A stretch of 64,000 nucleotides of DNA from assembly GCF_019331795.1 (NCBI RefSeq), contig NZ_JAHPZL010000001.1, forward strand, positions 1 to 64,000, in the 5' to 3' direction. A program made the position numbers and the translations under genes. How positions within the stretch are numbered: the stretch's first letter is position 1; each line of letters begins with the position of its first letter. Shown in pieces: positions 25,860-34,227 of this stretch. The notes beneath the pieces are model-generated. The model was not told where the DNA came from and searched no databases. It worked only from the letters and a program-made list of their open reading frames with translations. The stretch is from Austwickia sp. TVS 96-490-7B (lineage in GTDB: Bacteria > Actinomycetota > Actinomycetes > Actinomycetales > Dermatophilaceae).

Positions 25860-25959
25860 CACCGTCCCGCTCGACGACTCAACGCCGCTCGACCTCTCCG
25901 CAGGAGGTCCGCCCTGCGGGAGGTCCACTGCCGACGTGGACCTCCGATCGGCGACGGAA

Positions 25960-26691
25960 TCAGTCCACGACAACCTGTCGCTCCAGCCGAGCCGCGTGAT
26001 CTGGCCCCTCCCCCTCCTCAAACTTGTACCCCAGCCCGCGCACCGTGACGATGTAGCGCGGCGCCCCGGGATCTGGTTCGATTTTCGCGCGCAACCTCTT
26101 GATATGCACATCTAATGTCTTGGTGTCCCCGACATAATCGCTGCCCCAGACTCGGTCAATGAGCTGCATGCGGGTGAGCACCCGACCAGAATTGCGCAGC
26201 AGCATCTCCAGAAGTTCAAACTCTTTCAGTGGCAATGGTGTCTGCGCCCCATTGACTGTCACCACGTGTCGTTCAACATCCATTCGCACCGGCCCGGCCG
26301 TCAAAGCCGTGGGCAATAGTTCCTCCGGGTCAGAATGCCGACGCAATACTGCCTTGATTCTAGCCAAAAGTTCCCGGCTGCTATACGGCTTGGTGACATA
26401 GTCGTCGGCACCGATCTCCAGCCCCACGACTTTGTCGATCTCGCCGTCCTTCGCGGTGAGCATGATCACCGGCACCGTCGACCGCTGCCGAAGGGCCCGG
26501 CAGACGTCAACTCCAGAGAGGCCGGGCAACATCAAGTCGAGCAGGACCAAGTCCGCACCGACCCGCTCGAACTCTTCGAGGGCAGCAGGCCCGGTATCAG
26601 CCACCGTGACCTCATAGCCCTCCTTCTTGAGCAGGTAGGACAGCGGGTCGGAGAACGAGATCTCGTCCTCGACCACCAGGATGCGGGTCAT
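25960..26691 (-). CDS. regX3: Phosphate response regulator RegX3
   Basis: The 243-residue OmpR-family regulator has an N-terminal receiver domain (acidic pair VEDE, phospho-acceptor in LVLLDLMLPG, MLTAKD, KPYSSREL). A winged-helix DNA-binding domain follows (LKEFELLEMLLRNSGRVLTR, VDVHIKRLRAKIE, VRGLGYKFE). The start MTRILVVEDE fits the family; the open frame upstream overlaps senX3. It begins 4 bp after the senX3 stop. RegX3 activates phosphate-starvation genes such as pstSCAB; direct repeats that could be its sites occur before phoU and pstS. Confidence 0.94.
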   Translation of the reverse strand: MTRILVVEDEISFSDPLSYLLKKEGYEVTVADTGPAALEEFERVGADLVLLDLMLPGLSGVDVCRALRQRSTVPVIMLTAKDGEIDKVVGLEIGADDYVTKPYSSRELLARIKAVLRRHSDPEELLPTALTAGPVRMDVERHVVTVNGAQTPLPLKEFELLEMLLRNSGRVLTRMQLIDRVWGSDYVGDTKTLDVHIKRLRAKIEPDPGAPRYIVTVRGLGYKFEEGEGPDHAARLERQVVVD

Positions 26692-26695
26692 CGCC

Positions 26696-28009
26696 TCACC
26701 TTTCCGCCGGCCGTTCGGCGCGGCTGTCGTGTGCTGTCGAAGTCGATACGTCGTACCGACTCGGCAGCGGCGAACTGTGAGTCGCCTGGTCGAGCTGTGA
26801 GCGGGCCACTGCAGAGGTCGTCTCGGCGGCGACCCGTCGGGACCGATCGGGGGCAGGGCGGACATCGGCAGCGGCAGGGATCCGCAAGGTGAACGTCGAG
26901 CCCTGACCTTCCTTGCTCCACACTCGCACTTCTCCTCCGTGATTGGCGCAAATGTGCTTCACGATTGCCAGTCCCAATCCGGTGCCACCGGTGGCCCGCG
27001 ACCGAGCAGGGTCCACCCGATAGAACCGTTCGAAGATTCGTTCCTGATCGTCCTCAGGGATTCCCTGTCCTTGATCAGCCACCATGATCTCCACGATCCC
27101 GTCGACCTGCCTGACCCCCACGGCGATCCGGGTGTTCTCCGCGGAATAGTTCACAGCATTGGTGAGGAGGTTGTCGATGGCAGTGCCGAGCATGTGCGCA
27201 TCGCCGTACACACTGACCTCATCCTCGGTGGCGAGGACGACCTGAATGTCCTTGGCCTCAGCGAGAGTACCGATTCGCTCCACTGCATCCTGAGCGACAG
27301 GGGAGACTTCTACGAGCACTGGCTCGGACAATGAATCAGAAGACTGCAACCGGGACAGGTCCACGATCTCCTGCACCAGCCGACTCAACCGAGAACTCTC
27401 AACGCGGATCCGGCGAGCAAACCGACTCACGGCCTCCGGATCGTCGCTAGCGTCCAGCACTGCCTCAGCGAGCAACGAGATCCCTCCCACCGGGGTTTTC
27501 AACTCGTGACTGACATTCGCCACGAAATCCCGTCGTACGGCGTCCAACCGCAACGCCTGGGTGTGGTCCTCCACCAAGAGCAGGACATCGTCCTCTCCCA
27601 GCAGCGCCACCCGCACCTGCACCGTCAACGTTCCCGGTCCCAGCGGGCCACGGGCCAGTTCGAGCTCAGCTTCCCGAGTCACCCCGTCACGGCGCACCGC
27701 GCGTGCCATGTCCCGCAGCTCCATATGCATCAGGTTGACGCCCCGGACCAGACCGAGCGCCCGGGCCGCTTGGCTGGCTACGGTCACCGCGTCCCCGGCG
27801 TCGAGGATGATGGCGCCGCTGCGCAACACATGCAGGACATCGGCCACTCCAGCCGCTCTGGCCTGCCGTAATGCCTCAGACGGCGTCACCTCGGCGCCGG
27901 GATCGTCCCCTGGCCGGGAGCGCCGCACACCCCCCGCACCCATGACCAAGCCCACGGCAACACAGATCGCCATGGTCAAGGTCAGCAACGCCCATCCGGA
28001 GAAGTTCAC
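26696..28009 (-). CDS. senX3: Sensor histidine kinase SenX3
   Basis: The 437-residue sensor has one N-terminal membrane helix (about 5-25), a PAS-like region (about 50-150) and the HisKA box VSHELKTPVGG. The ATPase domain carries NAVNYS, DQGQGIPEDD and GGTGLGLAIVKHI. Like M. tuberculosis SenX3 it lacks a large extracellular sensor and probably reads phosphate status through PhoU and Pst. It is co-transcribed with regX3 and divergent from phoU, whose upstream repeats it shares. Confidence 0.93.
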   Translation of the reverse strand: MNFSGWALLTLTMAICVAVGLVMGAGGVRRSRPGDDPGAEVTPSEALRQARAAGVADVLHVLRSGAIILDAGDAVTVASQAARALGLVRGVNLMHMELRDMARAVRRDGVTREAELELARGPLGPGTLTVQVRVALLGEDDVLLLVEDHTQALRLDAVRRDFVANVSHELKTPVGGISLLAEAVLDASDDPEAVSRFARRIRVESSRLSRLVQEIVDLSRLQSSDSLSEPVLVEVSPVAQDAVERIGTLAEAKDIQVVLATEDEVSVYGDAHMLGTAIDNLLTNAVNYSAENTRIAVGVRQVDGIVEIMVADQGQGIPEDDQERIFERFYRVDPARSRATGGTGLGLAIVKHICANHGGEVRVWSKEGQGSTFTLRIPAAADVRPAPDRSRRVAAETTSAVARSQLDQATHSSPLPSRYDVSTSTAHDSRAERPAER

Positions 28010-28080
28010 GCCACGAGATTACGCAACAGGTTGTCCTGTCCCTGCGTTTCACCTGCACGTCTAGGGTGGTGGCGCTTAGT

Positions 28081-28113
28081 GTTCACCTCAGAGTTCGGGC
28101 TCGTTCACCCGAG
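28081..28113 (+). promoter_or_regulatory. PHO-box-like direct repeats upstream of phoU
   Basis: There are three adjacent 11-bp units: GTTCACCTCAG, AGTTCGGGCTC, GTTCACCCGAG. The 11-bp GTTCA-type unit is the known recognition pattern of PhoP in Streptomyces and resembles RegX3 sites. It lies between the divergent senX3-regX3 and phoU genes, 55 bp before the phoU start. Confidence 0.65.
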
Positions 28114-28168
28114 GCTGCAAGCCTCGGACAGGCTCGCTTATCGACCGTCGATGGACAAGAGGACATTC

Positions 28169-28870
28169 ATGCGAGACGCGTTCCACGAGGATCTTGACCG
28201 AATCTCCGACCAACTGGTCGAGATGACGGCCTTGGCCGGGACAGCTATCTCCCAGGCCACCATCGCCCTGCTCGATGCGGATATTTCCGTGGCTGAAGGG
28301 GTCATCGCCGAAGACCAGCATCTGGACGAGATCCGGTCCCAGGTCGATGACCGCGCGGTTGATCTGCTGGCACGTCAACAGCCCGTCGCCACAGACCTGC
28401 GCATGGTGGTCACCGCGATGCAGATGGCAGCCGACCTGGAACGGATGGGCGATCTCGCCAAACACATCGCCAAAGTGGCCCGGCTACGTTTCCCTGACCA
28501 TGCCGTCCCCGACCATCTCCGCGGCATCATCGAAGAGATGAACTCGGTCGCGGGCTCCATCGCTACCGAGACCGGCGCGGTGATCTCCAGTAAGAACGCC
28601 CACGGCGCCGCGACGCTGACCCAAGCCGACGATCGCATGGATGAACTGCATAAGCAGGTTTTTACTCTGTTGCGCGACGAAGACACCCGGCTATCTGTCG
28701 AAACGATCATCGACATCACTTTGCTGGCCCGCTATTACGAACGCTTTGCCGACCACGCCGTCCTGGTCACCCACCGCGTCGCCTACTTAGTCACCGGGCA
28801 GTGGCGCAGTCCTGAGGTCCGTGCCGCCGATGAACGACTCGTCGAACGACATGACGCTCCGCCGATCTGA
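28169..28870 (+). CDS. phoU: Phosphate-signalling regulator PhoU
   Basis: The 233-residue all-helical protein has two PhoU repeats (about residues 10-100 and 115-205), with E/DxxxD metal motifs such as ADLERMGDLAKHIA and ARYYERFADHAVLV. The start MRDAFHEDL matches the family and has AGAGGA upstream; an ATG at 28151 would add six residues. PhoU links the Pst transporter to the SenX3-type kinase and keeps the Pho response off when phosphate is plentiful. It sits next to its sensor rather than next to pst, which is 22 kb away. Confidence 0.94.
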   Translation: MRDAFHEDLDRISDQLVEMTALAGTAISQATIALLDADISVAEGVIAEDQHLDEIRSQVDDRAVDLLARQQPVATDLRMVVTAMQMAADLERMGDLAKHIAKVARLRFPDHAVPDHLRGIIEEMNSVAGSIATETGAVISSKNAHGAATLTQADDRMDELHKQVFTLLRDEDTRLSVETIIDITLLARYYERFADHAVLVTHRVAYLVTGQWRSPEVRAADERLVERHDAPPI

Positions 28871-28889
28871 GCACCCGCCCGCACACCGG

Positions 28890-28928
28890 CAGTGGTGAGG
28901 GGCCCCTCCGGGGACACCCTCACCACTG
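28890..28928. terminator. Bidirectional terminator between phoU and gpm
   Basis: The perfect 12-bp inverted repeat CAGTGGTGAGGG/CCCTCACCACTG (28890-28901 with 28917-28928) lies between two convergent genes. Confidence 0.75.
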
Positions 28929-28984
28929 GGGACATCGCGACGGCGCTTACCGCCACCGCGATCCGGCATCGTGACACTCCACGA

Positions 28985-29728
28985 TCAGCGTCCCTGGTTG
29001 GCCACCGCCTGCGCTGCCGCCGCAGCCGCCTCGGGGTCGAGGTACTCCCCGCCCTTCACGATCGGGGCGAAGTTGTCGTCCAAGCGGTAGACCAGCGGCT
29101 GACTAGTCGGGATATTCAGCGCAGCGATGTCTTCGTCCGAGATGCCATCAAGGTGCTTCACCAGAGCCCGCAGACTGTTGCCGTGTGCCGTGACCAGCAC
29201 CACCTTGCCCGCTTTCAGATCTGGGATGATCTCGTTCTCCCAGTAGGGCACCAGGCGAGCGACGACATCTTTGAGGCATTCGGTCGCCGGGTTTTCCCCA
29301 TCAATGTGGGCATAGCGCACGTCATGGGCCTGGCTGAACTCGTCGTCCGCGTCAATGGGCGGCGGCGGGGTGTCATAGCTACGGCGCCACAACATGAACT
29401 GCTCTTCGCCGAATTCCTGCAGGGTCTGCTTCTTGTCCTTGCCCTGCAAGGCACCATAGTGGCGTTCGTTCAAGCGCCAGTTGCGCTTCACCGGGATCCA
29501 GTGCCGGTCTGCGGCGTCCAAAGCAGCATTGGCAGTGTTAATGGCGCGCCGCAACACCGAGGTGTGCACCACGTCAGGCAGCACATCTTTGGCCTTGAGG
29601 AGCTCGCCGCCCTTGACGGCCTCCGCACGGCCCTTGTCGGACAGGTCAACATCGACCCAGCCGGTGAACAGGTTTTTCGCGTTCCACTGGCTCTCGCCGT
29701 GACGCAACAACACGAGGGTGTAGGTCAT
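28985..29728 (-). CDS. gpmA: 2,3-bisphosphoglycerate-dependent phosphoglycerate mutase
   Basis: This glycolytic enzyme interconverts 3- and 2-phosphoglycerate. The 247 residues match the family length. They contain the phosphohistidine motif [24 protein letters not shown] and [15 protein letters not shown]. The gene follows the YbjN-type gene by 9 bp, in the mshA-ybjN-gpm order known from mycobacteria. Confidence 0.95.
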   Translation of the reverse strand: MTYTLVLLRHGESQWNAKNLFTGWVDVDLSDKGRAEAVKGGELLKAKDVLPDVVHTSVLRRAINTANAALDAADRHWIPVKRNWRLNERHYGALQGKDKKQTLQEFGEEQFMLWRRSYDTPPPPIDADDEFSQAHDVRYAHIDGENPATECLKDVVARLVPYWENEIIPDLKAGKVVLVTAHGNSLRALVKHLDGISDEDIAALNIPTSQPLVYRLDDNFAPIVKGGEYLDPEAAAAAAQAVANQGR

Positions 29729-29737
29729 GGCACCACT

Positions 29738-30352
29738 CTAGTTCGGCCCAGCAGAGCCCTCTGGGGACGGACGGCCCGCCTGATGCAGGTCTAGCCCTGG
29801 CGTCGTAGTGATCGCGAACCGTGGGTCGTGCTCACTGCCAGCCAGGTCGTCTCGAAACGCCTCTAAATTGTGCAGTGACTCCCCCCGCGCGATCCGCCAC
29901 GCCCATTCCCGCTGCATCGACGTCCGAAAACCCAGCAGCAACAGGTCGTTGAAGGCCCCGTCAGCGGCTTCCAACACTGCTCCAAAAAATCGGTCCAGGA
30001 CGTCTTCGTCCACCCCTGCCAACGGCAGCCGACCCACCACATAGACATCATCCAGAGCATCGAGGGCATATCCCACCGGTCGCCGACGCAGGTTACGCCG
30101 CAACAAGGCCCGAAAGAACTCCGTGTGATTCTCGTCAGGGTGACGGATGACAAAGGCCACCGCTGACAGGTCTGCGGTCCCCACGGTCACCGAACACACT
30201 GTCCGCAGCTTCTGCTCCCCCGGAAGCACCACCACCATCTCGTCATCTCGCCGACCAGGTTCGAACTCGAGGCCCTGCGCCTGGGCAAAAGACTCGACTA
30301 ACCGCCAAACCCGCTGCTGCTCGACAGATCCCGCGAATCGTGGGGTTGCCAT
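29738..30352 (-). CDS. YbjN-domain protein
   Basis: The 204-residue soluble protein has a YbjN / type III secretion chaperone-like fold. The signs are an N-terminal helix (VWRLVESFAQAQGLEF), beta strands (EMVVVLPGEQKL, TVCSVTVGTADLSAVAFV) and two further helices (HTEFFRALLRRNLR, FGAVLEAADGAFNDLL). No catalytic residues are known. Its ATG overlaps the mshA stop by one base and it precedes gpm, matching the mycobacterial order; the role in that operon is not established. Confidence 0.8.
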   Translation of the reverse strand: MATPRFAGSVEQQRVWRLVESFAQAQGLEFEPGRRDDEMVVVLPGEQKLRTVCSVTVGTADLSAVAFVIRHPDENHTEFFRALLRRNLRRRPVGYALDALDDVYVVGRLPLAGVDEDVLDRFFGAVLEAADGAFNDLLLLGFRTSMQREWAWRIARGESLHNLEAFRDDLAGSEHDPRFAITTTPGLDLHQAGRPSPEGSAGPN

Positions 30353-31641
30353 CAGCGACGCCGCCGTTGCGCACTGGCCCGGGCCAAGGCCATCGCCGTA
30401 TCCAAACGTCGGCTCGACGCAGCCTGCTCATACACCTGCGCCAATTGGGCTGCCGCCACATCCCATCCGAAACGACGTGCATGCTCCACCCCGCGAAGAC
30501 CCAGCTCCTGACGACGTGGCACATCGTCCAGCAGTGCCTCAAGAGTGTGGCTCCACGTCGCCACCTCATGTCCCTTGACCAGCACTCCCCCACCGACTGC
30601 GGTCGGCAACCCCCCCACATCAGCGGCGACCACTGGGGTCCCGCAAGCCTGCGCTTCCAGTGCGACCAGCCCAAAAGACTCGCTGTACGACGGAACGGCC
30701 ACCACATCGGCCGCCCGATACCACTGGGCCAGTCGCTCCCGGGGACCTGGCGGCTCAAAACGCACCCGATCAGCGACACCCAATTGAGCGGCTAACTCCG
30801 CTAAAGCATCAGGCCGCTCCAGCCCAGTCCCTGACGGGCCACCGTTGATCACCACCCGCACCCGCCCCGCCAGATCCGCCCGACGACGAATCAGGTCTGC
30901 CGCCGCAGCAATCAACAGATCTGGAGCCTTCAGCGGTTGGATTCGTCCCACAAAGGCGATCACCAGATCTTCCGGATCCACGCCCAGCGCCGCCCGGGCC
31001 GCACCACGATCACCCGGTGAAAACACCGACAGGTCCACCCCCGGATGCACCACCTGCACCCGGTCAGGGTCGGCGTCGTACAACTCGATCAGCTCACCAG
31101 CCTCCGCTGCGGTGTTGGCGACCAACCGATCAGCCACCGCCACCACCTGCGATTCGCCAATCTCCCGCACTTCCGGTTCGGCACGATCCCCGGAGGCCAA
31201 ATGACCGTTCTTCACCCGTGCCATCGTGTGCATGGTGTGCACCAACGGCACATGCCAACGTTCCGCTGCCAGCCACCCCACTTGGCCCGACAGCCAATAG
31301 TGCGAATGCACCACCCCGTAATATCCCTCCGGTTGCGCCGCGACAGCCTGCATCACCCCGGCAGTAAACGCGCACAGCTGACTGGGCAACTGCTCCTTGG
31401 CCAGCCCTTCAAAAGGGCCAGCTGGGATATGGCGGACCACCACACCCGGCGCAGCATGCACATCACCTTGATCCCCGGAGGTAGCGCGGGTAAAAACCTC
31501 AACCTCAAGGCCACGTTTAGCCATCTCCACCGCGGTCGCCAAGACATACACATTCAGCCCCCCGGCATCACCAGTGCCCGGCATCGCCAAAGGTGAGGTG
31601 TGCACCGCGATCATGGCCACACGCTCAATCTGGGGGCTCAT
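30352..31641 (-). CDS. mshA: D-inositol-3-phosphate glycosyltransferase MshA (mycothiol step 1)
   Basis: MshA transfers GlcNAc from UDP-GlcNAc to inositol-3-phosphate, the first committed step of mycothiol synthesis. The 429-residue GT4 enzyme shows the glycine-rich start [45 protein letters not shown] and the nucleotide-sugar motif [14 protein letters not shown]. It leads the operon with the YbjN-type gene and gpm. A later mycothiol gene, mshD, is also in this window. Confidence 0.94.
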   Translation of the reverse strand: MSPQIERVAMIAVHTSPLAMPGTGDAGGLNVYVLATAVEMAKRGLEVEVFTRATSGDQGDVHAAPGVVVRHIPAGPFEGLAKEQLPSQLCAFTAGVMQAVAAQPEGYYGVVHSHYWLSGQVGWLAAERWHVPLVHTMHTMARVKNGHLASGDRAEPEVREIGESQVVAVADRLVANTAAEAGELIELYDADPDRVQVVHPGVDLSVFSPGDRGAARAALGVDPEDLVIAFVGRIQPLKAPDLLIAAAADLIRRRADLAGRVRVVINGGPSGTGLERPDALAELAAQLGVADRVRFEPPGPRERLAQWYRAADVVAVPSYSESFGLVALEAQACGTPVVAADVGGLPTAVGGGVLVKGHEVATWSHTLEALLDDVPRRQELGLRGVEHARRFGWDVAAAQLAQVYEQAASSRRLDTAMALARASAQRRRR

Positions 31642-31781
31642 GCCACGTCCTTCCGATCACAGGACGCACCGTCGACACCGGCACGCCGCGCAAATGACGA
31701 CACCTGGCCGCCGTGGAAGGCAACAGCAGGACAGCCCCAGGACTTCCCACCCCGGGCGCAGTACGTCGTACCGTGGTCGTC

Positions 31782-32576
31782 GTGAAAACAGGGGACGTGG
31801 TCGGCAGCATCACCCGGGGGACGACCAACCCCAACCGATTACGGCGTTGCGACCGCTGGCTCACCGGCACGCGGGCGTGGCGATGGCGCCATGACCAGGC
31901 CCCCATCGCCGTGGACCTGGGATATGGCGCTTCTCCGGTCACCGCGGTGGAACTGCGTGACCGCCTCTTAGCGGTCTGCCCGACCTTCCACGTCGTCGGC
32001 ATTGAAATCGATCCGCAACGCGTTGCCGCCGCCCACCATCTCAGTGGTCCTGGACTCACCTTCGTCCGCGGTGGCTTTGAGGTCCCGCTGCCCGGAGGGC
32101 GCGGCGCCGAAATCATCCGGGCCTTCAACGTCCTACGGCAGTACGACGAAACCGAGGTGCCTGCTGCCTGGTCGCTTTTGCAACGGCGACTCACCCCAGA
32201 TGGGGTGGTCATCGACGGCACCTGCGACGAACTCGGGCGCCGAGCCACCTGGATCGCCCTGGAACGGTCCGGTCCAGTGTCGCTCACCATCTCCGTCGCG
32301 TTGACCGCCATAGATCGCCCATCAGACGTCGCCGAACGACTCCCCAAAGCTCTCATTCACCGCAACATCCCTGGCGAACGGATTTATGACTACCTCCACG
32401 CCCTAGACCGGGCATGGACTTATCACGCCCCGCTGTCGGCGTACGGACGCCAACAACGTTTCTTGGCGACAGCACACCAGCTGCGCAGCGACGGGTGGCC
32501 CCTGTGTGACAGCGCCCATCGCTGGCGCCTCGGGGAGATCACTGTGGCCTGGGAAGCTGTCCGACCCCGCCCATGA
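31782..32576 (+). CDS. SAM-dependent methyltransferase-like protein
   Basis: The 264-residue protein has a class I methyltransferase core. Motif I appears as VDLGYGASPVTAVEL, the acidic strand-2 end as VGIEIDPQRVAAA, and a later strand as EIIRAFNVLRQY. The C-terminal half is less familiar. The GTG at 31782 was chosen; the frame is open 23 codons further upstream. The target is unknown. A homologous methyltransferase-like gene lies next to mshA in other actinobacteria. It is divergent from mshA. Confidence 0.75.
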   Translation: MKTGDVVGSITRGTTNPNRLRRCDRWLTGTRAWRWRHDQAPIAVDLGYGASPVTAVELRDRLLAVCPTFHVVGIEIDPQRVAAAHHLSGPGLTFVRGGFEVPLPGGRGAEIIRAFNVLRQYDETEVPAAWSLLQRRLTPDGVVIDGTCDELGRRATWIALERSGPVSLTISVALTAIDRPSDVAERLPKALIHRNIPGERIYDYLHALDRAWTYHAPLSAYGRQQRFLATAHQLRSDGWPLCDSAHRWRLGEITVAWEAVRPRP

Positions 32577-32589
32577 CCCCTCGCGCGGC

Positions 32590-32958
32590 TTAAGCGCGCT
32601 GGTAGTCGTCCTCAAGACGCTCAATGTCGTCCTCATCGAAATGACCGAACCCGACCTCCAGGATGCGCGCCTCCCGATCACCGGTATTAGCCATCCGGTG
32701 CACGGCACCCTGCGGCACCCAAATCAGCTCGCCCTGACTGGCTTCCCACGTCCGGTCGTCGACCGTGATCTGCATCGGCGCGTCATCGAGGACCGTCCAC
32801 ATTTCCGCCCGCTGCCCATGCTTCTGCAAGGACAACCGCTGCCCTGGACGGACCGTGATGACCTTCACTGTCACCTGCTCGTTCTGGCAGAAACTCCGGA
32901 AATCACCCCACGGGCGATCCACCCCAAAGACGTCCTGGGTTTTGTCCTCGATGCTCAT
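32590..32958 (-). CDS. Cupin protein, type II mannose-6-phosphate isomerase-like
   Basis: The 122-residue protein is a single cupin barrel: PWGDFRSF, VRPGQRLSLQKHGQRAEMW (metal-binding His/His/Glu set) and VPQGAVHRMANTG (second His). This is the C-terminal cupin of bifunctional GDP-mannose pyrophosphorylase/isomerase occurring alone. The start MSIEDKTQ has GGGAGGAG six bases upstream, better than the ATG 16 codons earlier. It may isomerise mannose-6-phosphate or another sugar phosphate; this is inferred from the fold only. Confidence 0.8.
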   Translation of the reverse strand: MSIEDKTQDVFGVDRPWGDFRSFCQNEQVTVKVITVRPGQRLSLQKHGQRAEMWTVLDDAPMQITVDDRTWEASQGELIWVPQGAVHRMANTGDREARILEVGFGHFDEDDIERLEDDYQRA

Positions 32959-33039
32959 GTACGGCTCCTCCCGCAGAGATCTGCTCACCAGCTCGCCCGC
33001 ATTCACTGCCCACGCGACGCCTTGGGGATGGCGGGCTTC

Positions 33040-33825
33040 TCACCCCCCGAGGAACTCGCCCACGAGCGACCTCAGCTTAGCGCGATGGGCCCACAACACA
33101 CCCCCGTCATCCAAGATCTCCAGCCGAGAACCCGGGATGACCTGCGCAATCTCCTCCGCTACCGACACTGGATGTGCTGGATCTCCTCGCTGAGCAATCA
33201 CCAATGTCGTCGCTGTCACCGCCGCCAACTGCCGCCGATCCGGCACCGGCACCATCCCTGGCACCTGGCGTAGCGCCAATGGCACCGCGCTGCCCCGCCA
33301 GTCGCTGATCTGCTCCAGGGCCCAGTCAATGACGTCCGATCGCGCCCGCACCCCCGCAGGTTGCAAGGCCACCAAGGCCGCCACCGCAGCGCGATCTCCT
33401 TGCTCCACCAGCCGAGCCAAGGCGTGATATCGCTCGACTTCGCCCACCGGATGTGGCCGGTCCAATGCCGCCGGCAACGCCAAGACCACCCGCTCGAAAC
33501 GGGTCGGATCCTCGGTCAGCAACCTGCACAAGGCCCCCGCTCCCATGCTCACCCCCAGCGCCCGCGTCGCCGCCGTACCATCGGCGACCGATCGCAGCTC
33601 CTCGGCGAGATCGGCGTACGACCACGGTCCTGGCGGGGCCGGTGAACCCCCATGCGCACGGAAGTGAAAAAACACCCGCTGACCCCGCACCCCGGAGGCA
33701 AACGGACGGGTTTGGTGAATGCTGGACCCCAACCCGTGGGCAAAAACCGTCACTGGCTCCCCCGCGCCGAAGGTCTGCCACCGGATCGGCCCGGACGCAT
33801 CCGTCCTCGAGCGCGCTCCGGTCAC
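33040..33825 (-). CDS. Alpha/beta-hydrolase
   Basis: The 261-residue hydrolase has the oxyanion segment VFAHGLGSS, the nucleophile elbow GVSMGAG (Ser catalytic), a likely acid in AQRGDPAHPV and a possible His in WAHRAKL near the C-terminus. No signal peptide is present, so it acts in the cytoplasm. The substrate is unknown. It overlaps the DUF2516 gene by four bases (ATGA), so the two are translationally coupled. Confidence 0.8.
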   Translation of the reverse strand: MTGARSRTDASGPIRWQTFGAGEPVTVFAHGLGSSIHQTRPFASGVRGQRVFFHFRAHGGSPAPPGPWSYADLAEELRSVADGTAATRALGVSMGAGALCRLLTEDPTRFERVVLALPAALDRPHPVGEVERYHALARLVEQGDRAAVAALVALQPAGVRARSDVIDWALEQISDWRGSAVPLALRQVPGMVPVPDRRQLAAVTATTLVIAQRGDPAHPVSVAEEIAQVIPGSRLEILDDGGVLWAHRAKLRSLVGEFLGG

Positions 33826-34157
33826 CAGGAGCCGTACGGCCCGCGCCCCGACGGGCCGCCCTTACCGCGGCGGCGCGGCGCATACCTGCGAACTGCAGGC
33901 CGCACGTCGGCGAGGAAGACCCCTGAAGCCACCACCGCGATCAACCCAATCCCCAGGACCGCATTCACACTCACGAACCCGACAAGCACCGCCACACCCG
34001 TGATGCCGACCCAACCGGCCTTGGTGAGCTTCTCCGCTGCTGCGTACGCCGCCGCGGGATAGCGCACTGCCTCAACGAACGCGAAGATCTCCATCCCCAA
34101 CGCCGCCAAGCCCAAGACCAGCATGACCAGCTGTTGCAGGGAGTGTATGGCCGTCAT
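33822..34157 (-). CDS. DUF2516 membrane protein
   Basis: The 111-residue protein has two or three hydrophobic helices (LVMLVLGLAALGMEIFAF; VGITGVAVLVGFVSV; GIGLIAVVASGVFLADV) and a basic, Gly/Arg-rich tail. DUF2516 proteins follow hbhA in mycobacteria, and here the gene follows the XRE-HbhA fusion. Function is unknown. Start MTAIHSLQQ was preferred over the Met 11 codons upstream. Confidence 0.8.
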   Translation of the reverse strand: MTAIHSLQQLVMLVLGLAALGMEIFAFVEAVRYPAAAYAAAEKLTKAGWVGITGVAVLVGFVSVNAVLGIGLIAVVASGVFLADVRPAVRRYAPRRRGKGGPSGRGPYGSW

Positions 34158-34227
34158 GTCCCCAGGGTAAGGGCAGGCCTGCGAGCCCACCCCATCCGGA
34201 GGTCGCTCACCCTCCCCGGGGGGACTC